Below are positions 55,641 through 64,000 of a stretch of DNA of 64,000 nt, piece by piece. The first letter of the stretch is position 1, and each line of letters begins with the position of its first letter. The notes under the pieces were generated by a model. It was given only the letters and a program-made list of their open reading frames with translations. It did no database searches and was not told the DNA's origin. Where the stretch lies: contig CM025849.1 of the NCBI GenBank assembly GCA_003952965.2, positions 9,316,058 through 9,380,057 of the forward strand, given 5' to 3'. The translations under genes and the position numbers were made by a program. The stretch is from Morella rubra (Eukaryota > Streptophyta > Magnoliopsida > Fagales > Myricaceae).

Positions 55641-58600
55641 CCCGACCTTATTTCCATTATTGTAAAAGAATTATGACTTCTTAAGTACGTATTTGAGAAA
55701 TGTATGTATGGTTAAATTAATATAAAGTTATGTCTAGGTGGAATTTCCCCCTAGCGTTTTTATGAGTTTTAATCTAGGATTTAAATGTTATATTAATTGC
55801 AATGTTAAAGTTTGGATTTATTAGCCGATTTAAATTTTATATTATTACTGATTTTAAATTTTACTTTTAGCTGATTAAATGTTATATTAATTTGCAATTG
55901 TTAAAACTTTGAGTATTGAGATTTAGTTAGGTAATTATATTTTAATTAATGGTATGTCCCTAGTGTACAATATTTGGAAGATTAATTGGAAGATTTAAAT
56001 TAGGCTTAACCCTTGAAAATTGTGTGAGACTTAGGGTTGTATAATTACCGGGTGTGGCTATGTGAACTAGGTGAGGGTGGAAATTATATATGGTGCTAGA
56101 ATTTTGAAAAAAAAAAAAAATGGAGAAAGAAAATGTTGAAGGAAGGGAAATTCACGTGAAGAGGGAAGAGAAGGAGGGGGTGCAGCCTTGTCTTTTTCAC
56201 CTCGCAGGCATATGTTTCTAAGGTTCTAAACTATCACCTCTTTCACGGATTGCATTTTTCATTCCCCTTGCCTAATGCATTGCCTTGCCTTAGACACACC
56301 GAGAAGAAGAAGAAGAAGAAAGAAGAGAAGAGAAGAAGAAGAAGAGGAAGAACCGAAGAGAAGGAAGGAGAGAAGAGCAGAGAAGAATGAAGGGGAAAAA
56401 CGAGATAAGAGGGTAAGGGGATGTAACATTTGGATTTCAAAATTTTCGTGGAGGTAATTGTATTAGAGAGTCTTGGTTGTCGGTTTCTAAGTGCCTTAAT
56501 TTGTGTTTTTGGTTTGACTAGCATGTTGGATATATGACGTTTTTATGATTTGGGAGAAGGTAAATTTGTGAGGCATGAAGTGTTTGTTGGAAAGCCTAAC
56601 CATTGATGGATTATATGAGTTTTGAGTGTATGGATTTGAGTTTTGAGTTGGGGATGGAAAGTGTAGGCAGTGCAAAGTGTTTTGTTGGGAAAGCCTAAGC
56701 CTTGATGGATTGAGTTTGCTTGCATGTTGGTGGAATATTGAAGTTGCGGTTGCTTGGCAGTGTTGATAGGAATTCATGCAAAGTGTTTGTTGTTAAAGCT
56801 ATTAAGAAAGGTTGATGCAATTAATTTTGGCTTGATGATTAATAATTCATGAGAGAAATTGGTGAATTAGTTTGCTAATCGGTGAGTATAAGTTGTGTTA
56901 AAAGGTAAGGAGGTTTTATTTTAAGAGAACTAGAGGTGTGCTGGTTGTGAAGGGTGTTAGTGGTTTAAGTGTCGGCAGAAGTGTCTTGAAATATGTTAGA
57001 CAACAGTCAATTGGGGAATCGCGGTAAAGTTCATAGTTCATTGATTTAAATATTGGGAGAAAACGACATATACGCATGTTGAGCGAAATGTGTCATGCAT
57101 GTTTAGATTTTTAGATGTTTCTTCTCTTTGATGGTAGTTGCTGAGTATGTTGCAATGTTGTAAAGTGGGTAGACCAGCAAGCTAAACACTTAAAGGGATT
57201 GGATTATACTTGGAGAATAAAGAGATTGTGCTTTGTGAAATAAGGAGAATGGGAATTAGGCATTTTTTAGGTTGCTGAGTTGCAACCGAATCCTTGGTGT
57301 TTGATTTTGGTTGTAGCCCTTTTTGGATCTAGGTTTGCATGGTGAATCAAGGGTATAAGAATTGGAATTTGGATGATAGAATATGCAAAACTATCCTAGG
57401 GATTATTCATGAAGGAGACCGAGAACCATTGGGTAGTATAGGGTTCTGTTATTGTTTCTTTGATTGGCTTGAATCATGTCTTAAGGTCTAAGAAGACATT
57501 CAGGGATGAATCTTGAAATAAGGTGCTAATGATGCACCGATAAGTGTATGGTAAAAGCCTATAGAGAAGGATTGTAAATAGTTGTAGAATAATTGCTGAA
57601 TTAAACTTCTGCAATACAAGGTTAATTAGGAGTGGACTTTGATGTGTTGGATTCTTATTCCTTGGATTTGAGAGATTTCTATGTTATATGCCATTGAATA
57701 AAAGATTTAAGCCATACTTGGAGTGATTCCGATACAGATAATTTGGTGAAGATAATTGCTGTTAAATTCGGGTCAGAACAGATAAAGAATGCAGAGCTTG
57801 TACGACGGAATGTTATGATATACTTCAAGTATTTTCGAGTGATTACAATGTTATTAATCAGTTTTACATTTTTGGGTCTTGTTAATTTTAGTTTATGAAG
57901 ATAGAAATTTTAATAAGAGTAAATTTAGTGTGATTTGAGGTGTGAAATGAATTAAGTTGATCTGAATGTTTTGAAAGTGAAAAAATAAAGACTTAAGCTG
58001 ATTCAGAAGCAGTAGTATTTAATCGTAGGATATTTTATTGTACTGCAAGTGTATATTCGAATCCATGATGGAATTCGATGTTTATCGTATTATATATTTT
58101 CAACTTGAAAAATAATGAAGAAGATATTATTACAAATAATAAATTTCATTTAACTTGGTTAGCCGGAATGTTTTTGAGTACTATGAATTTTGGCAGCTGA
58201 GAGAGATCGGAACAAAAAAAGACGATGACGACATTGTAGCATAGAGCATGCTGCATTATTAGACGTATTATAAATAGTCACGAGTAGGACTCAAATGTCA
58301 CAGTTAAGGCGAAGGAACAAAGGACTCACTATTAACTCGGATATATGAATGTGCGATGAATTTCTAAGTTTGTATTTTGGATTAGGTTGGCATACCATTC
58401 TAATCGTTACAACCTTTAAGAATATAATTTAACTGTACGGAATGCCAACTTTAAGTATGGGATAAATAAGTAAAGAATGTGTGGTGAATAATTTTTTGTA
58501 ATGAGTCTTAAGTGTAGAAACCTGAATGATTTGTTTAAAAAGTTAGTTCAATCTAACTTGTAGTAAAAACCAATTCGTACGAGAAATTTTGTGGATTGTA

Positions 58601-59129
58601 ACTAAGATTATGGTAGGGAAGGTTAGAATATAAATAGTCATCTAGTGGATCGGAGGTAGTCGGACAATTTTAGTAAGCTAGAAACTTATTTTTATAATAG
58701 TAATACTGGATGATCCCCATGATGTAAAATTATTTAGTGGAATAGATATGCTTGAAATGAAACGAGCATTTAAAAATAAGATTTGGAATGAATTTTCTTG
58801 AATGAAAGAAAGTTTTGTGCAAATGGAGGAGACATGGGAGAGTATTGGGTGATATTTATCATATAGGGATAAGGGTCGTATGAGATTGAAATGTAGATTA
58901 TATTGCGGTGAAGTTGGTTATTTGGGAAAATGAAAATGATGATTGTATAAAAGGAGGATATTGGATCAATAGATGCTGTCAGTAACTGTAAAGGACTAAA
59001 TAGAGGTGGGAACAGGCACGTATTGGAGAAAATAGGAGTCACGCTGAGGCGGAATGCTATGCAGATGCACTCGGTTACAAAGTCGGTGATGAGTTTAACA
59101 AAATGAGACACCAGAAATTAGGTGTTACA
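55633..59129 (+). mobile_element. LTR-like sequence truncating TNL2
   Basis: It begins TGTGAGACCCCGACC and a candidate end GGTGTTACA lies at 59121-59129, the start and end style of many plant LTRs. A length of 3.5 kb would be long for an LTR, so the right edge is uncertain. Its first 1.2 kb has a diverged inverted counterpart at 61300-62483. It contains a GAA microsatellite at about 56303-56350 and two copies of GGAAAGCCTAA (about 56590 and 56690). No retroviral-type protein was found. Confidence 0.55.
56303..56365. repeat. (GAA)n microsatellite
   Basis: A run of GAA, AGA and AAG triplets interrupted by G, inside the LTR-like sequence. The inverted copy near 61650 has the matching TTC-rich tract, so it predates the duplication. 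Confidence 0.85.
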
Positions 59130-61299
59130 GCAGTAATGAATTCCATTGCAAGAATGATGGGTTATGACTTGTGTTAAGACCCTTCTAACCCATATCAAGA
59201 TAAAATAAGTATGAAAAAGTTGATATTTTCAATCCCCCTCTTCCATAAAATGTTCATTGCATAAAATGGGAGGAAAGTAATTTGGCGTTGGAAGGGTGAA
59301 GGTTTGAGGTCGAGGAGCATGTAAATAAGAGATTGGGCATGACCCATTATGCGATTTTGTGTTAACACGATCAAGGTAGAGAGGAAAGTGAGAGATGAGT
59401 GGATGTCTAATCTTGTGGATCGGTGGTGTGAAAAGTTATAATTATTACGTATTTACTTGATTTGTATACATAACTTATATTTTTCATTTGGCCCACAAGA
59501 TTATAAATGTTATGTATTGTATGATTGATTAGAGAAATATAATACATTCATGCTTTCATTTGCCAAACTTTTTTCCATTAAGATACATGCAATGATCGTG
59601 TCATGTATTGCTTGATATGCTTATCATAGTTATAAATTTTGTCATGTTCTGTGTTCCTTAGTTTTTCTGAGTAAACGTAGTGGTCTACTTCTGATTACTT
59701 TAATCAGTCATGAGGGGACTATATGTTGGAAAGGGTTGCTACAATGCAGTCAATACTAATGAGTATTAGTAGGTTTTAGATGTTGAGAATGGAGAACAAT
59801 CATTCGATCAAACTGTCAGTGTCATCAATTATCAAAAGTCACCCAATTATCTTGATTCCAATTTGGTGAGATACACTAGATGTAATTTTATCTTAAGTTG
59901 CTCTGTAGAAGCAAGTAAGATATTGAATTAGCAAATATTCTTAGAAAACGTAAACTCTAATAGGCTTTCATGTGAAATAAGCCAAAATTCTCACAGGTAT
60001 ATTTGGAGCTAGATTGCCACTAACTGAGATTTTGTGAAAATGAGAGTCCTTGCTGAGGAGTCAATTTTGGGGCAGCTTGAGTCTCAGTCCAAAATTCATG
60101 AATATAATAAAACATTACTTGTCATATATTAATGAAAGAGTTTGTTATAAAATATTCTTCTTTCAGTAGTTAAAGCTATGGAGATGTAAAAATCATTCAA
60201 CATCGATGGTCCTATTCGCATTTGTCGAAAACATTACTATAGAAAAATTCCTTAGAGTAATATTGTGCTGCTATAGTTGGTCTTACTACTTTCTTACATT
60301 AAACGTTAGTCACTTAACTATAAATAGACGAAATTTAACTTAAAATGTTTTCTTTATAAACTTAAATTCAAATGACTAAAATGTATAATTTGGACTTATA
60401 ACTGAGCACTTCTCGAATACATTTGAATGAGGGCTCTGAATATATAGAGTCAGAGTTTGCTAGAGGAGCTTGACGTTGAGCATATGATATAGCATAATTC
60501 ACCACATATTATTCTGGAGATCATCAGGTGGTGGTTGAAAAATTTTGTATTTATGGTCTCTAAATATAATGATACTTAAGTATCGAGGATAAGATATGCA
60601 ATCAAAGGTCATCTAATTGAACCTTGGTGATCTGCAGAAGTTAATTTAGAGTAGGTTTATTCACAACTAGTGGTTTACAGCTCTCTTAGGCTTACCATAC
60701 TATGTGATACATTGACACCTTTTTAAGATTCACCTGAATGTTTTTAGACCTTAGACAGTGATCATAGCCAATTTAAGAACAATAAAGAACCTATCCTTCT
60801 CATGGTTTCTGGTCTCCTTAACATAACCGGTAGGATGTGAGTTTGCATTTTTCTATCACTCAAATTCGGGATTATTCTTACTTAATTACCATGCAAACTA
60901 GATCCATAAAGGCTGCGAACAAAATCAACACCGTAGGTGGAAGGGTTCGGTTTGCAATCAGCACTAAAACCGGTGCTATCCTGTTCTCCTTCTTTCAAAA
61001 GCAACAATCTCTTTATTCTCCAGTATAGTCGAATCCTTTAAGTGGTTAGACTTTTGCTGTCTACCTTTTACTTCATGCAAGATACTCAAGCAGCTACATC
61101 AAGAGAACAGCCAGAAATAGCGTGAAATATTGAGGTAACAGATGTTTTCCCAATTTCCACAGTAATACCTCGGGCATGCATGTGAAACAATTTTGCTCTT
61201 GCTTTACATTATTAAATTACAACAGAAGCTATTTCTAAACCTACTTTAACTACAATTACAGCAATCATGTTCTATAATTACGGCAAGTAAAGTGCATTC
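59130..61299. other. Unassigned, possibly element-internal DNA
   Basis: AT-rich sequence between the two inverted LTR-like segments. No coding domain, primer binding site or polypurine tract could be recognised. Confidence 0.4.
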
Positions 61300-62483
61300 A
61301 TCTTTCTTTTATGGCTTTCACAAACACTTTGTCTGCTACCAACATGAGTACGATTCAATCAATATGCGGAACTCAAATCCATCAATGCTTAGGTTTCAAC
61401 AAAACTTTGCATGCCTCCTTTCATTCCACTCATAAACTAAATCCAACATGCAAGCAACTCAAAGTCCATCATGCTTAGGCTTTTCCAAAAACACTTGCTG
61501 AATACTTCATTCACTATAATGCAATCAAATGAACAGCATCAAAACAAAGGATAGGAACCGAATACAATTCTAAAGTTTTACCTCCACGGAATTTTGATCG
61601 CAATGTTAAGATTCCCTTTATTGGCTTTATCTTGTGTTGGTTTCGCCTATCTTTATTCTTCTTCTTCTCCTGTCTTATCTCTTCGGGGTTTCTTACCTCG
61701 TTTCCATCTTTCTTCTCCCCTTCAGGTCCCTCTTTTCTTCTTTTGACTTTTCCTGTCTTCTTTCTTTTCCTCGGCCCGGTGGGTGTTCTAAAGGCAATGT
61801 GGCAATTGTTGGGTGCGGTTTTAAGGAGAGGGGGGGGGAAAAAAAGAAAAAAGGGTGAATGCGGCAGCAAGGGGTTGGGAGTGGTTTATGAGATGAAAGG
61901 AATGGTTGGGGGTGAAAAGACAAGGCTGCTCTTACTCTTATCTTTTCCGAATCTTTCTTACGTGATTCTCCCCTCCTTCACCTCTTTCTTTTTTTTTTTT
62001 TGTTCTAGCTACCATAAATTTCCAAATCATGCCTCATGCCATCCTATTTTACCCTAAGTCTCACACATTTTCAAAATTAAAGCCCTAATTAAATTCTTAC
62101 AAATATTGTAACTTAGGGACATATTCCATTAATTAAAATAATTAGCCTAATAAATCTCAATTACTCAAATTTTAACAATTGCAAATAATATAACAATTAA
62201 ATTAATAATTTAAAGTCAGGCTAATATATAACAATTTAAATATATCGGAATCATAACTGATTATTGACATGTTAATCTAGGATAATATATTAACATTTTT
62301 AAAATCGGCTAAAGATAATGTAAATGCTAGGGGATATTAATCTCCCACGTAGACATAGAAAAATTTATAAGATTAATTGTTTAACTGATATACACTACAT
62401 ATTTCAAATAGTATAAGAAGTCATAATTATTTTTACCAAGTCGGATTAATAAAGGTGGCGAAAAATAGTATGGGTGTCTCACA
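61300..62483 (-). repeat. Inverted, diverged copy of the 55633-56810 LTR-like sequence
   Basis: Read on the minus strand from 62483 it begins TGTGAGACACCC, then AATTATGACTTCTTA, CCCCTAGC, AGCAGCCTTGTCTTTTC, CCGTGGAGGTAA and AAAAGCCTAAGC, all in the order seen from 55633 (TGTGAGACCCCG, AATTATGACTTCTTA, CCCCTAGC, GCAGCCTTGTCTTTTTC, CGTGGAGGTAA, GAAAGCCTAAGC). Divergence is considerable, so it is a separate old insertion or a rearranged partner. Confidence 0.75.
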
Positions 62484-64000
62484 GTAATGTGTGTTCTGCT
62501 GTTTAATATTTCTGGAAATTTGGTTTCATAACTTTATGGTTGTGTGAGACTATAATGCCAGACTGGGATGTGGTTATAGGTAATTAAAAGGCATTCTGGA
62601 TTTCGATGGTTAGAGAAAGATGGGAAATCTGATGAAGTAGATAAATAATTTTACGGCAAGATTTGTTTGGTTTTAGTAGTCCTACTAGATTCGGTTGGTG
62701 TCGAATGAAATCAATGTACATGATATCATCACTTTAGATTGACGAGTGTGCTTCAATGCAGTGCATAGCGTATGATTACTTGAGGTGTTAGTTCATTGTT
62801 AGTGCTGATTATAGAAGATAGTTATGTGACGTGGAGCAATGGAGGGAGCGGGTAAGAATATCGTGTATTAGGACTCTGTGGTGAGACTCTTGATTGATGT
62901 TTTATGTATTTATTTCACTCACGTTTAAGTATATTTGTATAGTTCGTGAAAACAGGCTTGACTGCGTTATATCTTTGTGTAGTTTATAATAGAATACGTA
63001 TAGTGGTGATAAACCAAGATTTTGTGAGGTATTTTTCGCAACGAATTGAGAAAGCAACTGGATTAGTAGACCGTCGAGAAGGAAGGATTCGTAGTTGTTG
63101 GAAGAAGAAGAAATCGATTGCTATTTAACGCATCCCCGATTCGGAGTGACAGGTAATGAAGTGAGTGGAGTTGTAAGATTTTTGTTAAGTTGAGTACAAG
63201 AAGATTTGTGGCTTAGTGGCAGAACATCTTATGAATGGTCGAACATTGCCATTGGAAAGAGGTTAATCTTTAGTATAGTACTAATTGAATCCTGGGGCTA
63301 TCTAGCATAATTGTGTGGTTTGTGTGTGTGATGTGTGTGTGAGTTAGTATGACAGAGGATGCAGCGTTTGCTAGTATAGTCTAGAGCTGATATTTTCGGC
63401 GGGGTTGTATTTGTTTGAAAAGATCAGAAAGAGTTTAATTTGGAGAAATTATGGTACTTCTTTGGTGAATCATAATATTTGCAACTTATTTCTTTTGTTA
63501 CCTACTGACTGTATTGGAAATGGGTAGATGTGACATTTTTCTTTTTGCCAGTTTTTTATCATTATTAGATTTTCTAGTTAGTATTTATTAATGTAGAGTA
63601 CATCTTGAATTTGGCTGGAATATAGGTATTTAATGTATGGGGGTCGTGCACTCTATTACTTAACTTACTAATTTACAGATGTTCGTTTGAGGAGACATGG
63701 AGAATGAAAAGATGAGGGCGAGGAGGGTAAGGGAGATGGTGATATGAGGAGAGTGGGTGGAATCTGGAGGCCCGAGAAGAAAGTGCCATGGAAGGTATTC
63801 AGGATGGGAGGAAGGAGTGTGATTAGAAGAAGGTTGGAAGGATGTGTTGACGAGAGAAAGAAAGCAGATAGATGTGGAGAAAAGGAGGAGAAAGGAAGCC
63901 AAGACAGCACAAGGCATTAGGGAAAGGGAGGAGAAGCAAGAGAGAAAGATAGGAAGCTTGATGAAGAAGAGCTGATGAGAAGAGAAAGCAGAAGAATGAA
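62484..64000. other. Unassigned 3' end of the window
   Basis: No gene was recognised. There is a GT-rich microsatellite near 63322-63342, a CATCCCCGATTCGGAGTGACAGG string near 63131 that resembles part of plant LTRs, and a purine-rich plus strand from about 63690 to the end. Frames in the purine-rich part are composition artefacts. Confidence 0.45.

Noticed and set aside
61514-62057. Open frames of 118 and 141 codons on opposite strands
   Set aside because: They overlap each other, are low-complexity, and lie in the inverted LTR-like segment.
63660-64000. Serine/leucine-rich minus-strand frames at the window end
   Set aside because: The plus strand is simply purine-rich here. No start context, domain or splice pattern was seen.

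Overview
This is plant nuclear DNA. It is AT-rich, its genes are split by GT-AG introns, and it carries plant asparagine synthetase, TBL, PHD-GNAT and TIR-NBS-LRR (TNL) genes, a nuclear tRNA-His(GTG), and Copia, LINE and hAT elements. A eudicot is certain from the TNLs. A woody rosid is only an impression. Two runs of N (12428-12527, 100 bases; 31114-32113, 1000 bases) show a draft scaffold, and some stretches near them are so indel-dense that consensus quality is in doubt.

Region 1-16050 holds two tandem copies of a class-II asparagine synthetase gene on the + strand. Copy 1 (from 372) is a pseudogene. It has a LINE in intron 1, lost splice sites, a 672-bp LTR-like insertion in exon 6, a gag-only Copia element of about 5.7 kb in intron 6, and a nearly unrecognisable 3' half ending at a gap. 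Copy 2 (12665-15952) has exons 3-13 intact, but exon 2 is split by a 205-bp LTR/TRIM-like insertion and exon 1 lies in the gap. As assembled, neither copy encodes a complete enzyme.

Region 17086-31113 is on the - strand: tRNA-His, a TBL/PMR5-type PC-esterase gene (five exons, with a frameshift in the last and a rearranged 5' end), 6 kb without a recognisable gene, then an eight-exon gene for a nuclear TDBD-PHD-GNAT regulator (IDM1-like) whose 5' end is cut off by the second gap.

Region 32114-43981 is the most unusual part: a near-perfect palindrome with arms of about 5.9 kb and an 81-bp spacer (37997-38077). The outer third of each arm is the LRR plus C-terminal portion of a TNL gene. The inner two-thirds is an unclassified mobile-element-like sequence with a decayed 'putative plant transposon protein' reading frame and many short GTTCGAACG/GTCCGGACA-like motifs. 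A transcript through the centre would fold into a long hairpin matching the nearby TNL genes.

Region 44000-64000 continues the TNL cluster on the + strand. TNL1 (48936-53070) keeps every family motif but has many frameshifts, and an LTR-like element sits just upstream of its ATG. TNL2 (from 55170) keeps only a TIR exon and ends in an LTR-like element. A 399-bp hAT-type element with a perfect 8-bp target duplication lies in the TNL2 upstream region. The last 8 kb is LTR-like and unassigned sequence, including a large diverged inverted repeat.
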